This document shows, piece by piece, positions 1 to 8,367 of a stretch of 33,525 nt of DNA. Below the pieces are notes generated by a model. It made no database searches, was not told the origin of the DNA, and saw only the letters and a program-made list of their open reading frames with translations. The stretch is taken from the NCBI GenBank assembly GCA_012513605.1, contig JAAZBV010000051.1, forward strand, positions 1 through 33,525, given 5' to 3'. The position numbers and the translations under genes were made by a program. This DNA comes from Desulfatiglans sp. Its GTDB lineage: Bacteria; Desulfobacterota; DSM-4660; Desulfatiglandales; HGW-15. Numbering within the stretch: the stretch's first letter is position 1; each line of letters begins with the position of its first letter.

Positions 1-181
1 ATACTGTTTTCTGTATCTCCAATGTTGGTTTATTGTCATCAAAAGGATGCAGATTAAAACAGGAAAAAGAAAAAAGTGCCAACGCCAAAATAAAAAGCAG
101 AAGGAGGAACAAAATTCTTCTTCTTTTACTCCTCTTATTTCCATTCAGATCTCTGACAGATGGGGCATGATCAATAAGCAT
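1..181 (-). CDS. N-terminus of a membrane-anchored protein, truncated by the window edge
   Basis: Reading the minus strand from an ATG at 181, sixty codons stay open to base 1, so only the N-terminus is present. The product starts with a polar segment of about 20 residues ending in a basic patch (RSKRRR). A hydrophobic stretch of about 20 Leu/Ile/Phe/Ala residues follows, then a polar region beginning FNLHPFDDN. This is the layout of a single-pass, N-in signal anchor with an extracytoplasmic body. A Cys follows the hydrophobic segment, but the preceding residues (FSFS) do not make a good lipobox. A weak AAAGG lies upstream of the ATG. It is divergent from the sigma-54 activator at 387, and the AT-rich 182-386 spacer presumably carries both promoters. 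The family is not recognised from this fragment. Confidence 0.55.
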   Translation of the reverse strand, partial: MLIDHAPSVRDLNGNKRSKRRRILFLLLLFILALALFSFSCFNLHPFDDNKPTLEIQKTV

Positions 182-386
182 TTCTTAACCTTTCGGGATA
201 ATTATAATCTATCTAGTATAATTAGACATAATTGTAAATAAAAAAACATAATTAGTTCATTAATTTTTATAGTTTTTTAGCAATATATTGAAAAATATTT
301 AATATATTGATAGAAATAAACGATATAAAATAAAGTTGCACGATAAAAATATACGAAAAAATGATTAAGGCGGGCAGGTTTAGACA

Positions 387-3300
387 GTGATGATCAATAT
401 ATTGGAGATAAAAGATCAATGGCAAAAAATGGGCCTGGAAAGCAGAAATTTATTCATGCTTGCATCCTTTATGCCTTCACCATTCCTCTCCTCAGAATTT
501 GATGAAATCGCCGGGAGAAAAAAATCTGAGAAACATGCCATTATAGCTGACTTCATTTCAGGTAACCTTTTTAATCTCGATAATAATAAGATATATCATA
601 ATTTTGATACCGATGAGATTTCCGGTTTTTTACTGGATTATGTGCCTAAAAAATCAATTACAGAAACTATTAGAAAATTAATAATTTACTATGAAAATAA
701 AATGCCTGATACCCCTGAAAAAGAGCTCTATCTAGCCGGCTTATACCTGCATGCAGATATTTCTGCGGATAATCTTAAATACCTTGTGGAGACGGCAAAG
801 AGACTTTCAATATCAGGGGAGAAAAAAAAAGCATATATTTTTTTTGACAGGGCACTCCAATTCTTTAATGAAAATGCCCCGCATAAAAAGACTATTGATT
901 TTTACCTCGAAAGTGTAATTGGCAGCCTTCAGGCATCAAGGATGACAAAGCCTCTTGATCAGATAATACCGGTACTTACAGATGCATGGAAATATTCCAG
1001 GCATTTTAACAGATGGGAATACCTGTCCAAAATAAATCTTCGTCTGGCCCGCGCACTTGCTGCATCAGGGCATGCCCAGAAGGCTATTGAATACATAAAT
1101 AAAACACTCGAGATTGTAGATATCCAGGGAATACCATCTGCAAGGATTTTATCAGCGCTCTGTATGGGGCAGATCATGTTCTGGAAAGGGAGAATTATTG
1201 AAGCCCTGCAAAGTTATGAAAAAACAATATCAGGGCTTGAAGAATTCGGTGATGATAGCTCTACACTTATGGGTGACAGCTATATGGGGCGCGTATATGT
1301 GATCAACGGAAGAATTGCCAGGGGAATGGGAATGATAGAGGCTGTTTATAAAAAGGCTGTTTCACTGAACCTTAAGGATGCAGCAGTCTTTTCGAGCATC
1401 CTGTATGCCCATTCATGCATTGAGGTCGGCAATATTGATGAGGCAGAAAAATGGATACAAAGGGCATTTGAATATCCTGAAAAGATCGATAACCTGATGC
1501 AGCTAATGGCAGATACCTGCAACGCCTGTATCTATTATGAGAAAGGTGATTATGAGCGTGCATTTGAATGCCACAGGAGAATCGCTGATTACCCAAAGGA
1601 TACAGGGTATCCTCACATTAAAAGCAACTGGTTTTTTGAATACCTGCATGGTCTTGAGTCAAAGGGATATTATTATGAAAAGCTCAATTTCAATGATGCA
1701 TTAAAGGAATCGATTAAAGGCGATAATCTTTATTATAAGGGTATTGCATACAGGCAGAGGGCTATTAAACAAAAGGATGACAAACTGGATATAATTTCTG
1801 AGCTTGAAAAAAGTGAAAAATGGCTTGAATTATCTGGTGCTGAAATTGAGCTTGCTAAAACCAGGATCATGCTTGGTGATGAATACTTGAAAAGGGGGGA
1901 CACAACCAGGAGAAAGGAATATATGGAAAAGGCATGGGGTTTATTTGCAAAGGTAGATCACAGTTATCTACCAAAAGAATTAATGGCCATAATGCCCCGT
2001 GAACGCAAGATAGAGATAATGATAGACAAGATAATCCGTATCAATGAATCTCTGGAAATAATTCAGGATGTTGCTGCATTCCTTGACAGGGTTCTGGATG
2101 TGGCAATAGATTTTTCAATGGCCACCCAGTGTGCCTATTTAATGCCTACACATGACAATAATTTCAAGGTGGCAGCAAGCAGAAATATGGATACTGCCTT
2201 TCTTGATTCAGAGGGGTTTAATTCCATTATAAAGTTACTTATAACAGATATTAAAGGGAGCTCTGAGATTTTTATTTCTGATACCGAAAAATGCAAACCT
2301 ATTTACTCAAATTACTTTAAACAGGTAGATATCAACTCTGTGATACTCATGTCTGTCAAAATGCCTGAAAACAAAACTGGATATATTTGCCTTTTTAACA
2401 GGCTTGGAGGTCAGCCATTTTCTGTTAACCAGCTCCGTTATTTGAGGCTATTATGTAATCAGATATCAGTAGGGGTATCAAATATCAGAATGTTTGAAGA
2501 GATGCGGCAACTTAAAACGAGATTTAAGGATGAAGCACTATACTATAAACAGGAGATGGGTATATCTAATCCGATTGAAATGATAGTCGGAGAATCAAAG
2601 GTAATAAGGACACTTAAAAGCCAGATTACCCAGGTCGCTTCAACTGACAGCACTGTTTTGATCACTGGCGAAACAGGGGTAGGGAAGGAACTTGTTGCCA
2701 AGGCTATCCATAATTCAAGTGAAAGAAAAAACGGATCATTTATATCTGTGAACCTTGCTGCATTACCCTCTGAACTGATAATAAGTGAATTGTTCGGGCA
2801 TGAAAAGGGGGCCTTTACAGGCGCCAATGAAAGAAAAAAAGGAAGATTTGAGATATCACATGAAGGCACCATATTTCTAGATGAAATCGGTGACCTGCCT
2901 CTGGAATTGCAGATCAAGTTATTAAGGGTACTCCAGAGAGGATCATTTGAAAGGCTTGGCAGCACAAACACCATCCACTCAGATTTCAGGGTGATTTCAG
3001 CAACTAATAAAGATCTCTATGGAGAGGTGCTTAAGGAAAAATTCAGGCAGGATCTTTATTACAGACTCGTTGTTTTCCCTATACATGTGCCTCCACTGCG
3101 TGATAGAAAAGAGGATATACCAATGCTTGTTTGGCACTTTCTTGATAAATTCGCAAAAAAGATGTCAAAGCCAATCAAACTCATCCCGAAGGAGGAGATG
3201 GAAAAGCTGTTGACCTATGACTGGCCTGGAAATGTCAGAGAGCTTGAGCATTTTGTGGAAAGATCAGTGATACTATCAGACGGCAGGCGTATCAGCTTTT

Positions 3301-3515
3301 CAGGTCTTCATACCAACCGCGTCGGCACATTAACCCCTGACTCTTACCAGCTCAATGCCTCACTTGCCGATGTTGAAAGGGACCATATAGAAAAGGTGCT
3401 TAAATCCACCTACTGGAAGGTGAGCGGACCCAGGGGGGCAGCCGAGATACTAGGGCTTAAGCCCACAACACTTCTCTTCAGAATGAAAAAACTCGGGATA
3501 AAAAAACCGGGATAA
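387..3515 (+). CDS. Sigma-54-dependent transcriptional activator with TPR and GAF sensor region
   Basis: Bacterial enhancer-binding protein that should activate sigma-54 RNA polymerase by ATP hydrolysis. Residues ~1-530 are helical TPR-like repeats. Residues ~550-715 look like a GAF sensor domain. The AAA+ domain has Walker A GETGVGKE from residue 761, the sigma-54-contacting loop GAFTGA at 808-813 and Walker B IFLDEIGD around D832/E833. A Fis-type helix-turn-helix ends the protein (AAEILGLKPTTLLFRMKKLG). There is no receiver domain, so it is not an ordinary two-component response regulator; the TPR/GAF part probably senses a ligand or partner protein. The start is GTG 387 or the adjacent ATG 390; neither has a clear ribosome-binding site. 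It ends 15 bases from the stop of the convergent TRAP operon, which is a plausible but unproven target. The AAA+ and HTH calls are very secure, the ligand unknown. Confidence 0.93.
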   Translation: MMINILEIKDQWQKMGLESRNLFMLASFMPSPFLSSEFDEIAGRKKSEKHAIIADFISGNLFNLDNNKIYHNFDTDEISGFLLDYVPKKSITETIRKLIIYYENKMPDTPEKELYLAGLYLHADISADNLKYLVETAKRLSISGEKKKAYIFFDRALQFFNENAPHKKTIDFYLESVIGSLQASRMTKPLDQIIPVLTDAWKYSRHFNRWEYLSKINLRLARALAASGHAQKAIEYINKTLEIVDIQGIPSARILSALCMGQIMFWKGRIIEALQSYEKTISGLEEFGDDSSTLMGDSYMGRVYVINGRIARGMGMIEAVYKKAVSLNLKDAAVFSSILYAHSCIEVGNIDEAEKWIQRAFEYPEKIDNLMQLMADTCNACIYYEKGDYERAFECHRRIADYPKDTGYPHIKSNWFFEYLHGLESKGYYYEKLNFNDALKESIKGDNLYYKGIAYRQRAIKQKDDKLDIISELEKSEKWLELSGAEIELAKTRIMLGDEYLKRGDTTRRKEYMEKAWGLFAKVDHSYLPKELMAIMPRERKIEIMIDKIIRINESLEIIQDVAAFLDRVLDVAIDFSMATQCAYLMPTHDNNFKVAASRNMDTAFLDSEGFNSIIKLLITDIKGSSEIFISDTEKCKPIYSNYFKQVDINSVILMSVKMPENKTGYICLFNRLGGQPFSVNQLRYLRLLCNQISVGVSNIRMFEEMRQLKTRFKDEALYYKQEMGISNPIEMIVGESKVIRTLKSQITQVASTDSTVLITGETGVGKELVAKAIHNSSERKNGSFISVNLAALPSELIISELFGHEKGAFTGANERKKGRFEISHEGTIFLDEIGDLPLELQIKLLRVLQRGSFERLGSTNTIHSDFRVISATNKDLYGEVLKEKFRQDLYYRLVVFPIHVPPLRDRKEDIPMLVWHFLDKFAKKMSKPIKLIPKEEMEKLLTYDWPGNVRELEHFVERSVILSDGRRISFSGLHTNRVGTLTPDSYQLNASLADVERDHIEKVLKSTYWKVSGPRGAAEILGLKPTTLLFRMKKLGIKKPG

Positions 3516-3530
3516 CACACCTGTAATTTC

Positions 3531-4802
3531 TTACTTCATTATTCCTGGCAAAAACAGGCTAAGCCAAGGGCAAAAGGTGATAATGGCCATAGCTAACAGG
3601 CATATTACAAGAAAGGGCAGGGTAGAGATATATAATTTAAGTAATGGCCGTTCCAGTCTTGCGCTTGCAATAAACAGATTCAATCCTACCGGGGGTGTGT
3701 TGTAACCTATGGCTAGGTTCACCATGAATACCACTGCAAGATGAAGCTGATTAATTCCAAACTCCTGCGCCATTGGAATTATAAGAGGAACAATTATCAG
3801 TATTGCACTGAATATATCCATCATGCACCCGATTAGAAGAAGAAACAGATTGAGGATAAAGAGAAAGCCTGTTTTACTTTGCACAATACCTTTCATAAAT
3901 TCAAGTATGGTTGCGGGCACAAAGGCATCTACCAGGTAGTTTGTAAAACCCAGCGCGGCCCCCAGGATAATCATTATCCCACCTACCAGTTTAAGGCTCT
4001 CCACCATTATAGATGGCACGTCTTTAACCAATCTGATTTCTTTATAAATTACAGTTTTTAAAAACAGCACATATACTACTGTTAAACTTGCTGCCTCTGC
4101 TGCTGTACAAAGCCCGGTATAGATGCCAGCAATGATAAGAAAAGGTATTGGCAGTTCCCAGATTGCTTTCCTGAAAGAGATTATAAGCTCAGTAAAATTA
4201 AATGAGGTTGTGTTGATATGCCACTTTTTTCCGATATAAATTGAGTATACACATAGCAAGATAATCATCATGACCCCAGGGATAAAACCTGCTATAAAAA
4301 GCTCATCAATATTCAAACCTGACACATACCCATATAATATGACTGGCAGGCTTGGAGGAAAGTTTAACCCAAGGCTGCCTCCAGTAGTTACAAGACCGAT
4401 GGAGAAATTTTCTTTATACTGCTCCTTAAGAAGGGAAGGAAAAAGGAGACCACCCAGTGCAATAATTGTGACCCCTGTTGCGCCGGTAACAGCAGTGAAA
4501 AAGGCACAGGATAGAATAGCGACTATACCAAACCCGCCCGGCAACCAGCCTAAAAGGCTTTTTGAAAATCTGATCAGACGTTTAGATGTATCTCCTTCAG
4601 CCAGAAGATAACCAGCAAATGTAAACAGAGGTATTGATATTAATACAGGAGATGAGGCAAGCCTTAATATCTCTATAGGGATTGCAATAAAATTGATACC
4701 TTCGTGGTATAGCCCGATCATGGCTGCTGCAAATATGCAGGCAAAGAGGGGCATTCCATATATTGTTAGTAATATCAAAATTATCGCTAACAAAAGTATC
4801 AT
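3531..4802 (-). CDS. dctM: TRAP transporter large permease subunit (DctM family)
   Basis: Large membrane subunit of a tripartite ATP-independent periplasmic (TRAP) transporter, which carries the Na+- or H+-coupled transport pathway. The 423 residues are hydrophobic almost throughout, consistent with about a dozen membrane segments, and this is the usual family length. The family signature appears as GGSLGLNFPPSLPVILYG in the middle of the protein, and NLAIGYNTPPVGLNLF near the C-terminus is a second typical DctM motif. It is the last gene of the operon tatT-dctP-dctQ-dctM and starts 5 bases after dctQ. AGGGG lies immediately before the ATG and AGGAG about 12 bases upstream. Its stop faces that of the sigma-54 activator. 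The family is certain; the substrate cannot be read from this subunit. Confidence 0.95.
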   Translation of the reverse strand: MILLLAIILILLTIYGMPLFACIFAAAMIGLYHEGINFIAIPIEILRLASSPVLISIPLFTFAGYLLAEGDTSKRLIRFSKSLLGWLPGGFGIVAILSCAFFTAVTGATGVTIIALGGLLFPSLLKEQYKENFSIGLVTTGGSLGLNFPPSLPVILYGYVSGLNIDELFIAGFIPGVMMIILLCVYSIYIGKKWHINTTSFNFTELIISFRKAIWELPIPFLIIAGIYTGLCTAAEAASLTVVYVLFLKTVIYKEIRLVKDVPSIMVESLKLVGGIMIILGAALGFTNYLVDAFVPATILEFMKGIVQSKTGFLFILNLFLLLIGCMMDIFSAILIIVPLIIPMAQEFGINQLHLAVVFMVNLAIGYNTPPVGLNLFIASARLERPLLKLYISTLPFLVICLLAMAIITFCPWLSLFLPGIMK

Positions 4803-4807
4803 TTCCC

Positions 4808-5323
4808 CTAAAAACTCCTGATATTTATTATGTTTTCAAACAGATTTAATGCAAAACGAAGCAATATCAGGAGAAACCCGGCAGGAATAATCAGGTACCA
4901 TACCCAGGCTTTAATCCCAAGTATGATACCTGTTCCATGAACGATTTCCATCCTGATATAACCCACTGATGAATGAACCATAAAAAAACAGATTGTGATG
5001 CAGGCAATTGAAGTTATTACTTCCCGCAATGAGATTAAAAACGGGGACATAAATTGTCCGAAAATATCTATTTTGATATGCCTGTTTTCTGTTGTCAGCA
5101 TGGATGCCCCAAGAAAGGTTATCCAGAGCAGCATCATCCTTGAAAAGGGTTCACTCCATCCCATGTTATTTAAAACAAGGTTTGCAGGTTCAAAACCCAG
5201 CTTAGTATATAAGGCGCGAAGGATTACATTCAGAAAAGAAAAAATGATCATGAGACTAAATGACAGAATAATTAGCCCGCGCTCAAGATATTCTATAACT
5301 TGGTATATGTCTTTAATTTTCAA
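4808..5323 (-). CDS. dctQ: TRAP transporter small permease subunit (DctQ family)
   Basis: Small membrane subunit of the TRAP transporter, which pairs with DctM. The 171 residues contain four hydrophobic segments, and the second loop carries TTENRHIKIDIF, matching the conserved H-I-x-I-D motif of DctQ proteins. The best start is TTG at 5323: it overlaps the dctP TGA stop as TTGA, the arrangement expected for translational coupling, and no better downstream ATG preserves the first membrane helix. It lies between dctP and dctM in the normal TRAP order. The unusual start codon may hold expression low relative to the binding protein; that is inference. Confidence 0.9.
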   Translation of the reverse strand: MKIKDIYQVIEYLERGLIILSFSLMIIFSFLNVILRALYTKLGFEPANLVLNNMGWSEPFSRMMLLWITFLGASMLTTENRHIKIDIFGQFMSPFLISLREVITSIACITICFFMVHSSVGYIRMEIVHGTGIILGIKAWVWYLIIPAGFLLILLRFALNLFENIINIRSF

Positions 5324-6357
5324 TTAGTTGATCGTTCTTTATGTAGTATATTATTAACCTTTAAAAGCAGTGTATCAGGAAATATTTCGCCTATAAGGCT
5401 ATTGGCAATTTCATTATGGAGTTCATTAAATTCGGCAACTTCCTTTGGACCTGGATGATCAGATATCTTGACGCCTTTCTGAACGATTATTTTAATGGAT
5501 TCATCAGCCTGTTTATTCAGGGCAGATGATAACTCGGTCATGGATATCTTGACTTCATTATTAAATAGTTTAATCAAATCCTCAGGAATATTATCAAAAT
5601 ATTCTTTAGAAATGAGAATAGCTCCTGTTGAGTGGGCAATAGGAAATCCGGTCATATGACTCATCCTATCATTCCATTGCATAGACAGGGCTCCTATGGG
5701 CGGAGCATAGACCGTATCTATCATATTAGTGTTTATGGCTGTTGTCACATCTGTAATGGAAAGTGATATTGGGATTGAACCCATCATTGTAAATGTCTTT
5801 TTTGAGACAGGGTCCCCTGACCATGTCCAAATTTTTAATCCTTTAAAATCATTGCGGTTTTTTATCTCTTTTTTTGAAAACAGATACACATCACCTACTT
5901 CTGCCCAGGTTATGTATTCAAAACCTTTCTTCCTGAATTCTTCTTTAAAAAGGATGTCAAGTTCCCTGTGCACTGCCTTAACTTCATCACTATTTTTAAA
6001 TAAAAAAGGCAAGTCCATGATTCGCCATATTGGAAGTATTTCATTAATGCCAACGCCTGAAAAGGCTGCACAATGGATTTGACCGATCCGGATCTTTTTT
6101 AAAACATCAAGCTCATCACCTGCGATCCCCCCTGCATAAATACGAAAACCTATTTTCCCCTGACTCTTTAACCTGAGTCTTTTATCAAGATCCCGCATAT
6201 AGTTGACCCATATGGAGCCATCAGGCGCAACAGTTGCGAACTTAATTATAAATGTCTTGTCTGCGCAGTATGTTTTATTATTTAAAAAGAAAATGCCAAG
6301 AACCAATATGACCAAACAATATAATGATTTGAAAAAAACTAATTTATATCTTTTCAT
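5320..6357 (-). CDS. dctP: TRAP transporter periplasmic substrate-binding protein (DctP/TatP type)
   Basis: Solute-binding component of the TRAP transporter. The N-terminus MKRYKLVFFKSLYC, a hydrophobic core and TYCAD form a signal peptide. The mature part has the DctP layout (IKFATVAPDGSIW, the GGIAGDELDVLKKIRIGQI region, LPFLF, FKGLKIW). At the position where most DctP proteins have the carboxylate-binding Arg (LKIR), this one has Trp (LKIWTWSGDP; W177 from this start). This is the pattern I associate with TatP proteins that work with TatT and may bind hydrophobic rather than carboxylate ligands. ATG 6357 is preferred because it begins a clean signal peptide and has AGGG about 9 bases upstream. 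An alternative ATG at 6384 overlaps the tatT stop as ATGA and would add nine residues. Substrate not determined. Confidence 0.92.
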   Translation of the reverse strand: MKRYKLVFFKSLYCLVILVLGIFFLNNKTYCADKTFIIKFATVAPDGSIWVNYMRDLDKRLRLKSQGKIGFRIYAGGIAGDELDVLKKIRIGQIHCAAFSGVGINEILPIWRIMDLPFLFKNSDEVKAVHRELDILFKEEFRKKGFEYITWAEVGDVYLFSKKEIKNRNDFKGLKIWTWSGDPVSKKTFTMMGSIPISLSITDVTTAINTNMIDTVYAPPIGALSMQWNDRMSHMTGFPIAHSTGAILISKEYFDNIPEDLIKLFNNEVKISMTELSSALNKQADESIKIIVQKGVKISDHPGPKEVAEFNELHNEIANSLIGEIFPDTLLLKVNNILHKERSTN

Positions 6358-6380
6358 GTATGATAACCCTGTTAAAAAAA

Positions 6381-7247
6381 TCATATAAAATACTCATCAA
6401 TATTATTCAATAAAATTTTGGCCTTTTCGCGAAAGACAGTATTTATAAGACATAGATCATCAGGATAGGCAATCTTACCACTGATAATTTCATTAAGAAG
6501 CGATATAAACATTTCTTTATTTTGTGTTCCTACACAGTAATACCTTGCATAATAATACTGTGAAAGAAAGAACATTCTTTTACCCGACAGCAGTGCATTA
6601 TCATAATATTTTTTTGCAGTTTCAAAATCACCTCCAAGCATGGCAGGCTTAACTGAATTGCTCAAAGCCTTAAGGAGACAGGGGAGTGCAAAAAAGGTGT
6701 CAGGATATTTTTCTGCCAGTTTATCAATGCACAACTGAGCGTTTCCAAGCTGTGCGATCGCCTCAGGTCTGTGTATATTAAGGTTTATCCAAAGACACCA
6801 TGAGGCAGTTGCCCACATAAAACCTTCGATATTTACCTTATCCTCCAGACAAATGAACCTTTCAAGTAACTCTTCCCTGTTTAAATTATCAGGTATCCCG
6901 GTAAAACCAGCGGTTTTAAACCCGTAACTGGCTGCCCTTAAATAGAGGGAAGAGGCACTCTCATCATCAACACCTTCAATAAAAAACAGGCTATAGCCAC
7001 AATAACCAGCAGATAATAATCTAAGAAGATCAAGATTTTGAGGATCACTTTTTAACAATCCCTCTAATATTTTTAAATTACCGGGAAGCGCCTGTTTAGC
7101 TATCGCATAATCACACTCTTCATAAATAGATAATGAGATATTATTTAATAAAGAGGGTGACATCCTTACAGCTATTTTCATACAGCCTCCGGCTGTAATT
7201 AAGAAAATAATCATCAATAAAGTGAAATATAATATCTTGATTTTCAT
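6381..7247 (-). CDS. tatT: TRAP-associated TatT-family lipoprotein
   Basis: Predicted lipoprotein of 288 residues with a hydrophobic N-terminus ending in TAGGC; Cys22 would be lipidated. The body is alpha-helical with TPR-like character. The stretch LLRLLSAGYCGYSLFFIEG and the following LYLRAASYGFKTA are typical of the TatT (T component) family, described in Treponema pallidum as the partner of the TRAP binding protein TatP. It is the first gene of the TRAP operon, and its stop overlaps an upstream in-frame ATG of dctP as ATGA, so the two are probably co-translated. It likely docks with the binding protein at the membrane surface and passes ligand to it. The family call rests on motif memory plus gene order. 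Confidence 0.85.
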   Translation of the reverse strand: MKIKILYFTLLMIIFLITAGGCMKIAVRMSPSLLNNISLSIYEECDYAIAKQALPGNLKILEGLLKSDPQNLDLLRLLSAGYCGYSLFFIEGVDDESASSLYLRAASYGFKTAGFTGIPDNLNREELLERFICLEDKVNIEGFMWATASWCLWINLNIHRPEAIAQLGNAQLCIDKLAEKYPDTFFALPCLLKALSNSVKPAMLGGDFETAKKYYDNALLSGKRMFFLSQYYYARYYCVGTQNKEMFISLLNEIISGKIAYPDDLCLINTVFREKAKILLNNIDEYFI

Positions 7248-7432
7248 GTATTCTGTTTCAAATTAAATATAATTACTCAACATCAGAAAAATAATAATTT
7301 TTATCATAAAAAAAATAACACAGGCAAGAAGAAAACCGGAAAATTTAAGTGTATAAATTAAAAGTTTTTCTGGTGTTTGTAATTTTTTCAATTATAATTA
7401 ATGACTTTTCACAAATAGGAGGATCTCTTTAT

Positions 7433-8317
7433 ATGAAAATATTGCTTTTAGGTTCAAGTGGTTTACTTGGAAGTGACTGCAGGGATGTATTGAAAGATGA
7501 ACATCAAGTTATTGCGCCATCCAGTTCAGAACTTGATATTATCAGTTGGGATGCAGCGATTGACAGCCTTCATAAAATTTCACCGAATGTGATTATTAAT
7601 TGTGCCGCCTATACAGATGTAAATGGTTGTGAAAAGGATGACTATAGAATTAAAAAGGTTAATATAGAAGGGCCAAGAAATTTTGCCCAGGGTTCTGCGC
7701 GTTACAATAGCCGTATGATTCATATTTCAAGCGATTATGTATTCAGCGGGCAGAAGGGAATACCTCAGCCTTATTTTGAAGATGACCCTGTTGAACCAGT
7801 TTCTGCTTATGGAAGGTGCAAGGTTGAATCTGAAGTAGCGGTCAAAGAAAATGCTCCCAGCTACATAATAATCAGGACAGGCTGGCTGTATGGGAAAAAT
7901 GGTAATGATTTCATTGATGCACTCCTTATGAAGGCAATGAAAAGCCCCAGGAAAACTGTCAAGGTGGTTGATGACCAGGTAGGTTCACCAACATGGTCAT
8001 ACCGTCTTGCCTTACAGATCAAAACGCTTCTTAAGACCGATCTAAAGGGTACTTTTCATGCAACAGCAGAAGGATATTGCAGCAGATATGAGTTTGCTCA
8101 ACATGTCTTTGAACAGCTTAATATCAAGACCCCGATTAAACCATGCAAGCTTTCTGACTTTCCTCAACCGGCGAAAAGACCGCATAACTGTATACTTGAA
8201 AACAGATTGCTTAAAAACCTGGGTTACAATGTCATGGCTGATTGGAAGGAAGATGTTAATGAATACCTTGAGAAATATGGAAAGGATCTGATTAAAGAGG
8301 CCAAAGCAAAGAAATAA
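7433..8317 (+). CDS. rfbD: dTDP-4-dehydrorhamnose reductase
   Basis: Short-chain dehydrogenase of the RfbD/RmlD family, which reduces dTDP-4-keto-L-rhamnose to dTDP-L-rhamnose with NAD(P)H, the last step of rhamnose donor synthesis for surface glycans. The N-terminal Rossmann motif is GSSGLLG. NCAAYTDVNGCE, HISSDYVFSG and YGRCKVESE (catalytic Tyr and Lys) follow in order, then IIRTGWLYG and DDQVGSPTW. The start at 7433 is chosen because AGGAGG sits 10 bases upstream and the Rossmann fold begins at once, giving 294 residues, normal for the family. An in-frame upstream ORF would add 28 hydrophobic residues and is unlikely. No rfbA, rfbB or rfbC lies nearby, so this copy stands alone here. Its transcript ends at the hairpin just downstream. 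Confidence 0.93.
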   Translation: MKILLLGSSGLLGSDCRDVLKDEHQVIAPSSSELDIISWDAAIDSLHKISPNVIINCAAYTDVNGCEKDDYRIKKVNIEGPRNFAQGSARYNSRMIHISSDYVFSGQKGIPQPYFEDDPVEPVSAYGRCKVESEVAVKENAPSYIIIRTGWLYGKNGNDFIDALLMKAMKSPRKTVKVVDDQVGSPTWSYRLALQIKTLLKTDLKGTFHATAEGYCSRYEFAQHVFEQLNIKTPIKPCKLSDFPQPAKRPHNCILENRLLKNLGYNVMADWKEDVNEYLEKYGKDLIKEAKAKK

Positions 8318-8322
8318 TACTT

Positions 8323-8364
8323 TTTTGTCTGAAACCCCTTAATACCAAAGGGTTTCAGACAAAA
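8323..8364. terminator. Bidirectional intrinsic terminator between rfbD and the flavin reductase
   Basis: Perfect inverted repeat: GTCTGAAACCC at 8327-8337 pairs with GGGTTTCAGAC at 8350-8360. It is flanked by T6 (8321-8326) on the left and AAAA on the right, so each strand ends the hairpin with a U-rich tract. It lies between two convergent genes, with stops at 8317 and 8368, and should terminate both. Confidence 0.9.
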
Positions 8365-8367
8365 TAC

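Noticed and set aside
47-241. Plus-strand open frame of 64 codons
   Set aside because: Lys/Gln-rich low-complexity product with no ribosome-binding site; it is antisense to the better-supported membrane-anchored frame at 1-181.
2543-2974. Long minus-strand frame inside the sigma-54 activator
   Set aside because: Mirror of the AAA+ coding sequence; no family resemblance or translation signal, and the plus-strand frame is unmistakable.
7303-7327. TTGCCT and TATGAT as a promoter for the TRAP operon
   Set aside because: The spacer is only 13 bases, below the functional range.
7349-7432. N-terminal extension of rfbD as a membrane anchor
   Set aside because: RfbD is cytosolic, the Rossmann motif starts at 7433, and AGGAGG is placed for that ATG.
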